Assembly (NCBI GenBank): GCA_035549075.1
Contig: DASZRT010000118.1
Coordinates: forward strand, 1-64,000
Length of the DNA stretch: 64,000 nt
From: DASZFV01 sp035549075
Lineage (GTDB): Bacteria > Myxococcota_A > Polyangia > Fen-1088
Direction: 5' to 3'
How positions within the stretch are numbered: position 1 is the first letter of the stretch; the number at the start of each line of letters is the position of its first letter. A program made the translations under genes and the position numbers. The notes beneath the pieces were generated by a model. That model was not told where the DNA came from, searched no databases, and saw only the letters and a list, made by a program, of their open reading frames with translations. Positions 16,819 to 24,934 of this stretch are shown here, in pieces.

Positions 16819-17918
16819 GACGGGGTCCCGAAATCTCGACCAAGGTCGAGGCTGCCCGCGAACTCGACGGGCGCCACGTCCGAGGGGACGTCGCTCTCGG
16901 CGACGTCGCCGACCTCGAACACGCGCTCGCCCGCCGCCTCGAGGATCGCGCGCGCCTCGGCGACGCGCGCCGCGGGCACGCACGCGAGCATGCCGATGCC
17001 GGCGTTGAAGGTGCGGATCATCTCGGACTCGGCGACGTTGCCGCCGCGCGCGAGCAGCCGCATGACGGGCGGCACCTCCCAGCTGCCGAGTCGGATGCGC
17101 AGCTTGAGCTTCGCGTCCGCCGGGAGCATGCGCGTTGGGTTGTCGACGAGCCCGCCGCCCGTGATGTGCGCGGCGCCGCGCAGCAAGCCCGCGGCGTAGA
17201 GGGCGCGGATCGACTTGACGTAGACGCGCGTCGGCTCGAGCAGCGTCTCGGCCAGCGTTCGCGACAGCCCCGCCGGCCTGGCGTCGAGCGCGAGGCCCAT
17301 GTGCTCGAGCAGCACGCGGCGCACGAGCGAGTAGCCGTTCGAGTGAAAGCCCGACGACGCGAGGCCGAGCAGCTTGTCGCCCGGCTGGATCGCGCGGCCG
17401 TCGACGCGCGCGCTCTTCTCGACGATGCCGACACAGAAGCCGGCGAGGTCGTACTCGCCCGCGGCGTAGAAGCCCGGCAGCTCGGCGGTCTCGCCGCCAA
17501 CGAGGGCGCAGCCCGCGAGCTTGCAGCCGTCGGCGATGCCCGAGATCACCTGCTCGGCGACGCCGACCTCGAGCTTGCCCGACGCAAAATAATCGAGGAA
17601 GAGCAGGGGCTCGCCGCCGCAGCAGACGAGGTCGTTGACGTTCATCGCGACGAGATCGACGCCGACGGTGTCGTGCTTGCCCGTCATGAACGCCAGCTTG
17701 AGCTTCGTCCCGACGCCGTCGGTGCACGAGACCAGGAGCGGCTCTTTGTAGCCGGTCGGCAGCGCGCACAGACCCGCGAACCCGCCCAGACCGCCCAAGA
17801 CCTCGGGGCGCATCGTGCGCTTGACGTGGCCCTTGATGCGCTCGACGAGCGCGTCGCCCGCGTCGATGTCGACGCCGGCCTCTCGATACGTCAGACCCTG
17901 CTTTTCAGACTGCGACAT
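16815..17918 (-). CDS. purM: phosphoribosylformylglycinamidine cyclo-ligase
   Basis: 367 residues. AIR synthetase closes the imidazole ring using ATP. Signatures are LTYREAGVDIDAGD at the N-terminus, CTDGVGTKLKLA, VDLVAMNVNDLV, GGETAELPGFY and HITGGGLVDNP, all matching the PurM/ThiL ATP-binding fold. It ends in a GTGA overlap with purN, the classical order. It starts 15 bases after the small upstream gene and has no strong ribosome binding site, so it is probably expressed from the box ahead of that gene. Confidence 0.96.
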   Translation of the reverse strand: MSQSEKQGLTYREAGVDIDAGDALVERIKGHVKRTMRPEVLGGLGGFAGLCALPTGYKEPLLVSCTDGVGTKLKLAFMTGKHDTVGVDLVAMNVNDLVCCGGEPLLFLDYFASGKLEVGVAEQVISGIADGCKLAGCALVGGETAELPGFYAAGEYDLAGFCVGIVEKSARVDGRAIQPGDKLLGLASSGFHSNGYSLVRRVLLEHMGLALDARPAGLSRTLAETLLEPTRVYVKSIRALYAAGLLRGAAHITGGGLVDNPTRMLPADAKLKLRIRLGSWEVPPVMRLLARGGNVAESEMIRTFNAGIGMLACVPAARVAEARAILEAAGERVFEVGDVAESDVPSDVAPVEFAGSLDLGRDFGTPS

Positions 17919-17933
17919 GGCGGGGGCGAAACC

Positions 17934-18299
17934 TCACTCGTTCGGATCGCGGTCGGCGACGGCGCGCCGAGCGGCCGCGCCCGTGTTGCCTATGGGCAAC
18001 GAGCCGAAGCGCTCGACGAAGCCCTTGAGCAGGCGTTCGAGCTCGGCGGAGGCGTTGGCGGTCTCGGCGAAGCGAATCCAGCGCGCGCCCGCGGCGACGG
18101 CCCGCTGCAGCTCGCGCGCGCCGCGGCCCGCGACGTAGCTGCGCAGCGTCTCACCGGGGCCGGCGCAGGCGTACATCACCATGGCGCTCCGCCCCGCGCG
18201 GTAATCCATGATCCCTTCGGCGCGTGTTTGCAACACGCCAGAAGCGTCGGGGGCCACCGCGCTCGCCTCCAAGATGGGGTGCCAAGCGCCGAAATGCAC
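17934..18299 (-). CDS. small protein of unknown function heading the purMN operon
   Basis: 121 residues from a GTG. No signal peptide or membrane segment is visible. The layout APDASGVLQTRAEG...DYRAGRSAMVMYACAGPGETL...WIRFAETANASAELERLL...FGSLPIGN has the spacing of the GIY-YIG-like fold found in small stand-alone proteins, but the GIY and YIG residues themselves are not clear. I give this as a shape resemblance only. The start is supported by TATGCT at 18306-18311, 6 bases before GTG. It diverges from accD and lies 15 bases before purM. Confidence 0.62.
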   Translation of the reverse strand: MHFGAWHPILEASAVAPDASGVLQTRAEGIMDYRAGRSAMVMYACAGPGETLRSYVAGRGARELQRAVAAGARWIRFAETANASAELERLLKGFVERFGSLPIGNTGAAARRAVADRDPNE

Positions 18300-18305
18300 G
18301 GCCGC

Positions 18306-18311
18306 AGCATA
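18306..18311 (-). promoter_or_regulatory. TATGCT box at the head of the purMN operon
   Basis: A -10-like hexamer lies 6 bases before GTG 18299. It is the likely promoter element for the four-gene minus-strand operon ending at 14625. Confidence 0.45.
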
Positions 18312-18368
18312 ACAAAACTGAAGCGGCGAAAGCACAGCTGATATGCTGTTTCCCCTCAAGAAAACGCG

Positions 18369-19220
18369 ATGGCTGCCTGGTACAAACGAGAGGAGCGGGA
18401 CGACGATCTCGCCGAGGAGAAGCGGAGCGTCCCCGCGGGCGTGTTTACCAAGTGCCCGGGGTGCCGCGCGCCCCTGCTGACCGCCGACCTCGAGAAGAAC
18501 GCCAACGTGTGCCCGCAGTGCGAGCACCACTTTCCCATGACCGCCCGCAGCCGGCTCGAGCTGCTGCTCGACCCGGGCAGCTTCGTCGAGGAGGACGCGA
18601 CCATCGAGAGCGTCGACCCGCTGGGCTTCAAGGACTCGAAGAAGTACGGCGAGCGCTTACGGTCGGCGCGGCGCTCGGCCGGCCCGGCGGACTCGGTCCT
18701 CTCGGGCGCGGGCGCCATCGAAGGGCAGGCCGTCCAGGTCGGCATCTTCGTGTTCGAGTTCATGGGCGGCTCGATGGGGTCGGTCGCGGGCGAGAAGGTG
18801 ACGCGCGTGTTCGAGCGCGCGCTCGAGCGCCGCACGGGCGCGATCGTGTTCTCGGCCTCGGGCGGCGCGCGCATGCAGGAAGGCGTCTTGTCGCTCATGC
18901 AGATGGCCAAGACCTCGGCGGCGCTCGGGCGCCTGCGCGAGGCGGGCCTGCCTTATCTGTCGGTGCTGCTGCACCCGACGACGGGCGGCGTGGCCGCGAG
19001 CTTCGCCATGCTGGGCGACGTCATCCTCGCCGAGCCCAAGGCGCAGATCGGCTTCGCCGGCGCGCGCGTCATCCAGAACACGATCCGCCAGCGCCTGCCG
19101 CCGGGCTTCCAGCGCGCCGAGTTCCTGCTCGAGCACGGGTTCCTCGACCACATCGTGCCGCGCAAGGAGATGCGCGAGACGCTGGGGCGCCTGGTGCGGC
19201 TGCTCGGCCCGCGCGGCTGA
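18369..19220 (+). CDS. accD: acetyl-CoA carboxylase carboxyltransferase subunit beta
   Basis: 283 residues. It forms the carboxyltransferase of acetyl-CoA carboxylase with AccA to make malonyl-CoA. The N-terminal zinc ribbon CPGC...CPQC (about residues 35-58) is followed by the crotonase-like core with VFSASGGARMQEG, HPTTGGVAASFAMLGD and IGFAGARVIQNTI. All typical residues are in place. A TATGCT box at 18342-18347 gives a leader of about 15-20 bases. folC follows after 8 bases, a conserved bacterial pairing. Confidence 0.96.
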   Translation: MAAWYKREERDDDLAEEKRSVPAGVFTKCPGCRAPLLTADLEKNANVCPQCEHHFPMTARSRLELLLDPGSFVEEDATIESVDPLGFKDSKKYGERLRSARRSAGPADSVLSGAGAIEGQAVQVGIFVFEFMGGSMGSVAGEKVTRVFERALERRTGAIVFSASGGARMQEGVLSLMQMAKTSAALGRLREAGLPYLSVLLHPTTGGVAASFAMLGDVILAEPKAQIGFAGARVIQNTIRQRLPPGFQRAEFLLEHGFLDHIVPRKEMRETLGRLVRLLGPRG

Positions 19221-19228
19221 GACGTTTC

Positions 19229-20482
19229 GTGGCGACGCCGCGCTACGCCGACCTGTTGGCGCGCCTCGAGAGGGTGCGCGCGCTCGGCGTCGAGCTCGGG
19301 CTCGAGCGCGTGCGGCGCGCGCTGGCAGCGATGGGCGATCCGCAGCGGCGCTTCGCCGCCGTGCAGATCGCCGGCACGAACGGCAAGGGCTCGACCGCGG
19401 CGATGACCGAAGCGATCCTGCGCGCCGCGGGGATTCGCACGGGGCTCTACACCTCGCCGCACCTCGCGCGCTTCACCGAGCGCATCCGCGTGAACGGCGT
19501 CGAGGCCGAAGGCGACCACCTGGCGGCGCTCGACGCGCGCGTCGCCGCCTGCGGCGTGCCGCTGACCTACTTCGAGGTCGCGACGGCGCTCGCGTTCCTG
19601 ACCTTCGCCGAGGCCGGCGTCGAGGTCGCCGTTCTAGAGACGGGCCTCGGCGGCCGCCTCGACGCCGTCACGACCTGCGAGCCCGCCGCCACGGCCATCA
19701 CGAGCATCGCGCTCGACCACACCGACTACCTGGGCGACACGCTCCGCGAGATCGCGCGCGAGAAGGCCGGCATCACGAAGCCCGGCGTGCCGTGCCTGCT
19801 GCCCGCGCGCAGCACATTCCCCCCCGAGGTCGAGGACGAGCTGGCGCGCGTCGCCGCTGAGGTCGGCGCGCCGCTGCTGCGCCTCGGCCGCGACTTTTCG
19901 CCCGTCGAAGCGGCCCCCGCGCTGTCCGGGCCGCACCAGCGCGCCAACGCCGCGATCGCCGTCGAGCTCTCGCGACGGGCGGTGGCCGCGGCTGGACGCG
20001 CGCTGCCCGCCGAGGCGATCGCGCGCGGCCTCGCCCACGTGCGTTGGCCCGGCCGCCTCGAACGCGTCGCCGACGACGTGCTGCTCGACTGCGCCCACAA
20101 CGTCGAAGGCGCCCAGGCGCTCGCGGCGGCGCTGCCCGGCCTCGCGGGCGGTCGGCCGGTCGCGCTCGTGACGTCCGTCGTCCGCGACAAGGACGCCGCA
20201 GCGATCCTCGATGGGCTCGCGCCCCATGTCGCCGCGATCGTCGCGACCGCCTCCCGCAACCCGCGCTCGCTTCCCGCCGACCAGCTCGCGACGCTCGCCG
20301 CGCCCCGCTGCGCGCGCGTCCACACCGTCCGCGACCCGCGAGACGCCCTCGCGCTCGCCCGCGACATCGCATCTCCCGACGGGCTCGTCCTCGTCGCCGG
20401 CTCGATCTTCCTCGTCGGCGAGCTCCGCGCCCACCTCCTGAACGAACCCGTCGACCCCGCCCCGACCTCCGATCCTGTGTGA
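19229..20482 (+). CDS. folC: bifunctional folylpolyglutamate/dihydrofolate synthase
   Basis: 417 residues. Mur-ligase-fold enzyme that adds glutamate to folates and, in FolC, makes dihydrofolate from dihydropteroate. Signatures are the P-loop QIAGTNGKGSTAAM, TSPHLARFTERIRVNG, ETGLGGRLDAVT, SIALDHTDYLG and DCAHNVEGAQAL. The GTG start lies 8 bases after accD. It is followed by the first copy of the two-hairpin element, which may act as its terminator. Confidence 0.94.
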   Translation: MATPRYADLLARLERVRALGVELGLERVRRALAAMGDPQRRFAAVQIAGTNGKGSTAAMTEAILRAAGIRTGLYTSPHLARFTERIRVNGVEAEGDHLAALDARVAACGVPLTYFEVATALAFLTFAEAGVEVAVLETGLGGRLDAVTTCEPAATAITSIALDHTDYLGDTLREIAREKAGITKPGVPCLLPARSTFPPEVEDELARVAAEVGAPLLRLGRDFSPVEAAPALSGPHQRANAAIAVELSRRAVAAAGRALPAEAIARGLAHVRWPGRLERVADDVLLDCAHNVEGAQALAAALPGLAGGRPVALVTSVVRDKDAAAILDGLAPHVAAIVATASRNPRSLPADQLATLAAPRCARVHTVRDPRDALALARDIASPDGLVLVAGSIFLVGELRAHLLNEPVDPAPTSDPV

Positions 20483-20490
20483 ACGAATCG

Positions 20491-20613
20491 GAGCGAGCGC
20501 AGCGAGCGGGTCCAAGAACGGTGAGGCGCGGCTTCGCCGCGCCGGCTCACATTGCGGAGGACTTGGGGAGGGCCCGTGGGAGGGCGAAGCCCCTTCCACG
20601 AAGCGAGCGAAGC
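20491..20613 (+). repeat. two-hairpin dispersed element, copy A
   Basis: The element fills the convergent gap between folC and the giant repeat-protein gene. Hairpin 1 is GGCGCGGC-TTC-GCCGCGCC (20525-20543). Hairpin 2 (20575-20600) has a 10-bp stem CGTGGGAGGG/CCCCTTCCACG around GAA. GAGCGAGCG-type words flank both ends. The same layout with compensating changes recurs at 24250-24356. It could work as a bidirectional terminator. Confidence 0.75.
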
Positions 20614-20619
20614 GAGCGC

Positions 20620-23600
20620 CTACCAGGTGTTCATCGAGAGACCGCGGACGACCTCGCGACGTGACGTTCTCGCCGGTTGGCTGTACCAGGCGGTTTGGGC
20701 GCGCGGGGCGGGCGCTTGCTCGAAGCGCATGAAGAAGAGCTTGAGGTAGCGGTTGCGGCCGACGCGCTCGTGGCCGAAGAGGCCGCCGAGGACCTCCCAC
20801 ATGTAATCGCCGGGCCGCTTCACGGCCGCCGCGTAGAACGGCGCGACGACCGTGTGCCACGTGCCGTCGGGCTGGCCGTCGGGCGCGAGGCCGGTGCGCC
20901 GATAGATGGTCGGGAAGACCCAGGTCGAGTCGTGATCGTCGCGGTGCCAGCTCGCGTAGAAGGGGAAGACGATCGTCGTGCGGTCGGTGCCCTCGCGGAA
21001 GTCCCACACGAACGGGAACGCGACCGTCGTCGATTCGGTCGGCGTCGAGTGGCGGTAGAAGAGCGGCGCAATCCACGTGACGGTGCCCGCGACCTCGTTG
21101 GCGTGACGGAACACGAACGGCACGAACACCGTCGTGCGCGACAGCGTGTAGTCGTGGAAGTCGTAATAAAGGGGGAGGCCGAGCGTCGTGGACGACGTCA
21201 CGTCGCTGCTGCGCCAGTAGAGCAAGAGCGCCGTCGTGAAGGCCGCCTCGGGGCTGGCGCGGCGGAAGAACAGCAGCGGCGGGATCACGTGCGTCGTCGT
21301 GTCCTTCGCGACGTTCGTGTGCGAGACCCACAGCGGGACGACCGGCCCGAAGTAGCTGAAGCGATCGGTCGGCGAATGGCCGAAGCCGAACAGCGCCGTG
21401 CCGAACGCGAACCGGTCGGGACCGTGCGATTCGTAAAACAGCGGCATCACGCCCGTCGAGCCGCTGCCGTCCTCGCGGTTGCGGCCCACCCACACGATCG
21501 GCAGCAGGCCGAACGTGCGGCCCTTGCCCCACGACGACCAGTACAGCGGACCCGCGAGCGTCGAGGTCGTCTGGTTCTTCTGATCGTTCGTGCGCCAGAA
21601 CAGCGGGAACAGGACCTTGTACCCGCCGTCGTCCGACTGGCGCGCCCACCACAGCGGAAACACCACGGTGCGGGTCTTGTCGTGGTCGCGCGAGTACCAG
21701 AGCAGCGTCCACCACAGGTGCTCGGTGTCCTCGGTGAAGTTCTCGTGGTGAATGAAGAGCAGCGGCGGCGAGACGGTGAGGCTGCGCTCTTTGTTGTGGG
21801 CGTGCAGCCAGAACGGCACGACGCCGTACGACTTGCCCCCCGGCTCGGTGTGGTGGAACCACAGCGTCACGATCGTCGTCGAGCGGTCGGGGCCGGCCGA
21901 GTGCCAGAACAGCGGGAGCAGCGTGTCGACGCGCGTGCCGTCGTCGCGCCGCATGTGGAAGAACGTCGGGAAGACGTAGGTGTCGCTCTCGTGCTCGTCG
22001 CTGTAGTGGCCGGCGAGCGGGAACAGCACGCGCGCGCGGTGGCCGGGGCCGTCGAGCTGGAACCACGGCCCGATCTGGCGCGTTCGCTCGCCCGTGTCCT
22101 TGCGCCCGACGTCTGCGTACAGCAGCGGCACGAAGCTCGCGTCGAGCTGGTCGTCGCGGTACCAGAAGTACGGACCGATGAAGCCGGCGGCGCGCTTCGG
22201 CCCGCGCGCGAAGATCGCGAGCGGCGACGCGAACACGCGCGTCTCGGCGTCGCGGTGGTAGTGGAGCAGCGGGAAGAGCGTGAAGCTCGTCTCGTCGGTG
22301 CCGCCGGGGCGCGCGCCGCGGCGGTAGTGAAGGATCGGGAAGAGGGCGTCGGTCGTCTCGCCCCCCCACGAGCGGTGCCAGTACGGACCGACCACCGTCG
22401 TCGAGCGATCTTCCTTCTCGTCGCGGAAGTGCCAGACGATCGGGAACAGCACGAAGTGCGAGCGGTCGCGCCCGCCGCGCAGCCACACGAGGGGGAGGAT
22501 CGGGCCGAAGCCCGCGCTCCAACCTTCTCGGTCGCGATGGTAGTAACTCAGCGGGGTGATGGTGGTCGACGTCCCTTGGCGCTTGCTGGCGAACTGCCAG
22601 AAGAGCGGGGCGATGACTTTGTAGGTGTCGCCATCGTGAGCGCCTTCCGCCGTCAGCAGCGGGAATACGACCCGGTCGAAACCGTGCGCGTCGGTCCGTT
22701 CGTAGAACAGGGGGAAGAAGAAGGCCGTGCTCTTCTGGCCCTCGGCGAAGTGCCAGAAGAGGGGGAAAATCACGTCGTGCTGGCGGCCACCGTTGTCGCC
22801 AAAGAACGCGATCGGGAAGATGCCGGCGCTCCAGCCGCCGCCCTTGAAGCTGCGCCAGTACGCGCCCAGGGGGAACACGCCGGCGAACGTCGTCGTGTCG
22901 CGCGGGCCGTCGCGGCGCGCGAAGAACGGCAGCAGCGCGGTCGCCGTCGCGTCGGTCGCCACGTCGTGGAAGCGCCAGAACAGCGGCGTCAGCGCCGTCG
23001 TCGAGCCGGCCGGCTCGGTGTGCCGGTAGAACAGCGCGAGGCCGAGCCAGTTCGTCGTCGAGTCGGCGGCCTCGGAGCGTCCGTGGACGTACAGCGGCGT
23101 GAAGACGCGGATCGTCCGGTCGGCGTCGTGCCGCCAGAACGTCAGCAGCGGCAACAGGAACAGCGTGCGCGACCGCTCGATGTCGTCGCCGGCGTAGCCG
23201 CCGATGGGCGAGATCCACAGCTCGCGTTTGCCGGCGTCGCTCGACTGCCAATAGAAGAGCGGCACGAGCATCTTGAACGCCGTGGCCGCCTTGTCGTCAC
23301 GACCGCTCCACCACAGCGGCAGGACCGTATCGAAGGTCGACGTCGCCTTGCTCGAGTGGATCCACGGCCCGACGACCGACGTGACGGCGTCGCCCGAAGC
23401 GAAGCGCCACACGAGCGGGAACACGACCGTCGCGCGCGAGTCGTGGTCCGTGAAGTCCCAGACGATCGGGAAGACGACGTTGTAGCCCGTGTGCGCCTTG
23501 CGGTCCTCGCCGAACCACCACAGCCACATCGCCGCGCCCTCGGTCGAGGGCCCGCTCTTCGCGCTGTAGCCGAACCACGAGAAGAACGAGCCGCCATCCT

Positions 23601-24225
23601 TGGAAGCCGTCCGCGAAGTTCGGTAGAAGAACGGGATGACGAGCTGGTGCGACTCGTCGACGCCGTCGTCGTTCTTGCCGTGCCAGAAGAAGTTGAGCGG
23701 CGCGACCCACGTGAACGCGCTGTCGGGGTTCGCCGAGCGCACGACGAACGGCAGCGCGAGCGTGAGCGTGTCGCGATCCTTGTAGGTCTCGAACTGCCAG
23801 AACAGCGGCGCGACGACGTGCGCGCGGCCCGTCGGGCTCCACGTGTGCCAGTAGAACGGCGCCACGAAGTTGAACCCGCTCGCGCCGCGCTTCGTCCACC
23901 ACAGACCCAGCACCTCACGGAACGCGCCGTCGCGGTAGTAGAGGTAGGCGATGTTGATCGACGCCGGCACCGGCTGGCAGGCGCTCTGCTCGCAGATCGT
24001 GTCAACGGGGCACTGATCGTCGGACGCGCACGCCGCGCCGACGCCGGCCGCCGGCTTCGCGGCAGGCGTCGCGACGGGTGCCGGATCGGCGTCGGCAACG
24101 CGGAACGGATCGAGCGTCGATGACCGAGCGTGCTTGAACGGATCGAGCCCGATCTCCGCGCGCGCTCGCGTCGCCCCGAGGACGAGGAGCGTGAACGCGA
24201 TCAAGGCGACGAGAGTCTTTTTCAC
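20620..24225 (-). CDS. giant secreted tandem aromatic-repeat protein, family not recognised
   Basis: 1201 residues from GTG 24225, with TTG 24231 as an alternative. A Sec signal peptide (KKTLVALIAFTLLVLGATRARA) is followed by a linker and a four-Cys segment (CASDDQCPVDTICEQSAC, about residues 65-85). From about residue 105 to 1150 I count some 53 units of 16-20 residues with the pattern hydrophobic-x-hydrophobic-x-P-L-F-W/Y-x-x-x-D/G...T-T, for example VVFPLVWRFASGD and VLFPLFWRTNDQ. Each unit predicts one strong beta strand and a polar turn. The protein therefore looks like a long beta-solenoid or a very large beta sheet or barrel, exported to the envelope. I know no matching family. Hairpin elements lie on both sides. 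Confidence 0.85.
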   Translation of the reverse strand: MKKTLVALIAFTLLVLGATRARAEIGLDPFKHARSSTLDPFRVADADPAPVATPAAKPAAGVGAACASDDQCPVDTICEQSACQPVPASINIAYLYYRDGAFREVLGLWWTKRGASGFNFVAPFYWHTWSPTGRAHVVAPLFWQFETYKDRDTLTLALPFVVRSANPDSAFTWVAPLNFFWHGKNDDGVDESHQLVIPFFYRTSRTASKDGGSFFSWFGYSAKSGPSTEGAAMWLWWFGEDRKAHTGYNVVFPIVWDFTDHDSRATVVFPLVWRFASGDAVTSVVGPWIHSSKATSTFDTVLPLWWSGRDDKAATAFKMLVPLFYWQSSDAGKRELWISPIGGYAGDDIERSRTLFLLPLLTFWRHDADRTIRVFTPLYVHGRSEAADSTTNWLGLALFYRHTEPAGSTTALTPLFWRFHDVATDATATALLPFFARRDGPRDTTTFAGVFPLGAYWRSFKGGGWSAGIFPIAFFGDNGGRQHDVIFPLFWHFAEGQKSTAFFFPLFYERTDAHGFDRVVFPLLTAEGAHDGDTYKVIAPLFWQFASKRQGTSTTITPLSYYHRDREGWSAGFGPILPLVWLRGGRDRSHFVLFPIVWHFRDEKEDRSTTVVGPYWHRSWGGETTDALFPILHYRRGARPGGTDETSFTLFPLLHYHRDAETRVFASPLAIFARGPKRAAGFIGPYFWYRDDQLDASFVPLLYADVGRKDTGERTRQIGPWFQLDGPGHRARVLFPLAGHYSDEHESDTYVFPTFFHMRRDDGTRVDTLLPLFWHSAGPDRSTTIVTLWFHHTEPGGKSYGVVPFWLHAHNKERSLTVSPPLLFIHHENFTEDTEHLWWTLLWYSRDHDKTRTVVFPLWWARQSDDGGYKVLFPLFWRTNDQKNQTTSTLAGPLYWSSWGKGRTFGLLPIVWVGRNREDGSGSTGVMPLFYESHGPDRFAFGTALFGFGHSPTDRFSYFGPVVPLWVSHTNVAKDTTTHVIPPLLFFRRASPEAAFTTALLLYWRSSDVTSSTTLGLPLYYDFHDYTLSRTTVFVPFVFRHANEVAGTVTWIAPLFYRHSTPTESTTVAFPFVWDFREGTDRTTIVFPFYASWHRDDHDSTWVFPTIYRRTGLAPDGQPDGTWHTVVAPFYAAAVKRPGDYMWEVLGGLFGHERVGRNRYLKLFFMRFEQAPAPRAQTAWYSQPARTSRREVVRGLSMNTW

Positions 24226-24249
24226 GGTCAATGTTTTGGCGGTCTAGGT

Positions 24250-24356
24250 CGAGCGAGCATCGCGAGCGGGTTCAATGCCGAGAGGCGCAGCTTCGCTGCG
24301 CCGGCCCCATCAGCAAATGGGGGGGCCCGCGGGGGGGACGAAGTCCCACCCGCGCG
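24250..24356 (+). repeat. two-hairpin dispersed element, copy B
   Basis: The element lies between the giant gene start and the next minus-strand gene stop. Hairpin 1 is GGCGCAGC-TTC-GCTGCGCC (24284-24302). Hairpin 2 (24328-24354) is a 12-bp stem CGCGGGgGGGAC/GTCCCaCCCGCG with one mismatch and a GAA loop. Compared with copy A, paired bases have changed together (G-C to A-T in hairpin 1; T-A to C-G in hairpin 2). Confidence 0.75.
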
Positions 24357-24359
24357 CCG

Positions 24360-24902
24360 TCACTGCGGAGGGAGCATCTTCCATTCGCCGTTCTCTTTGA
24401 CGAACGCGATCTCGCCGGTGTCGTTCTCGTCGCCCTTCTGGCGCGACACCTTCAAGGTCGCGGTGTCGCCCTTCGTCGTCGAGCCCTTGATCGAGAACTT
24501 CGTCCCCTCGATCTCCTTCTGCATCTTCTTGAGGCCGCCCTGCGCGTCGCCGAGGCCCATCTGCGTCGCGAGCAGGCCCTGGTAGACGAGCGCGTAGCAG
24601 TCGATGATCTTGTCGACGGCGCCCGCGGCCAGCGACTGGCGCCAGCGCTCGAACGTCTTCTCGGGCGTCGAGAACTCGGGGCGCGCCGGCGGCAGCGTGA
24701 AGGTGATGCTGCGGATCTTCTCCTTGGGCAGCTTGATCGTCTGGCCGTTGGCCTCGACGCTGTAGACGCCGTCGTAAAAGTGCACGATGCGCGCGTTCAT
24801 CTTCGTCTTGTCGACGAGCTCGATGACCTCGGCGCGCGCAACGCCCGCGGACAAACAAAGGAGGGCGAGCGCCACGGAGGCACGAACGACGTATCTCGGC
24901 AT
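24360..24902 (-). CDS. secreted protein with NTF2/SnoaL-like domain
   Basis: 180 residues. The signal peptide RASVALALLCLSAGVARA is followed by a short beta module (about 25-70: VIELVDKTKMNARIVHF...VEANGQTIKLPKEKI), common in envelope proteins that precede a second domain. The C-terminal domain (about 80-180) has the shape of DUF4878/SnoaL-type folds, with TFERWRQSLAAGAVDKIIDC, a Cys-Tyr helix pair, then strands ending GEWKMLPPQ. No enzyme residues are evident. GGAAAGG precedes the ATG by 3 bases. It follows glyA by 32 bases and may be read with it. It is not obviously related to the giant repeat protein downstream. Confidence 0.75.
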   Translation of the reverse strand: MPRYVVRASVALALLCLSAGVARAEVIELVDKTKMNARIVHFYDGVYSVEANGQTIKLPKEKIRSITFTLPPARPEFSTPEKTFERWRQSLAAGAVDKIIDCYALVYQGLLATQMGLGDAQGGLKKMQKEIEGTKFSIKGSTTKGDTATLKVSRQKGDENDTGEIAFVKENGEWKMLPPQ

Positions 24903-24934
24903 GGACCTTTCCACGCCCCTTCGACCGTCGAGGC

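Noticed and set aside
20677..24123. Long open frame (1148 codons) antisense to the giant repeat gene
   Set aside because: Composition is Arg/Val/Glu-rich with no motifs, as expected opposite GC-rich codons. The minus-strand frame has a signal peptide and a clear repeat pattern.
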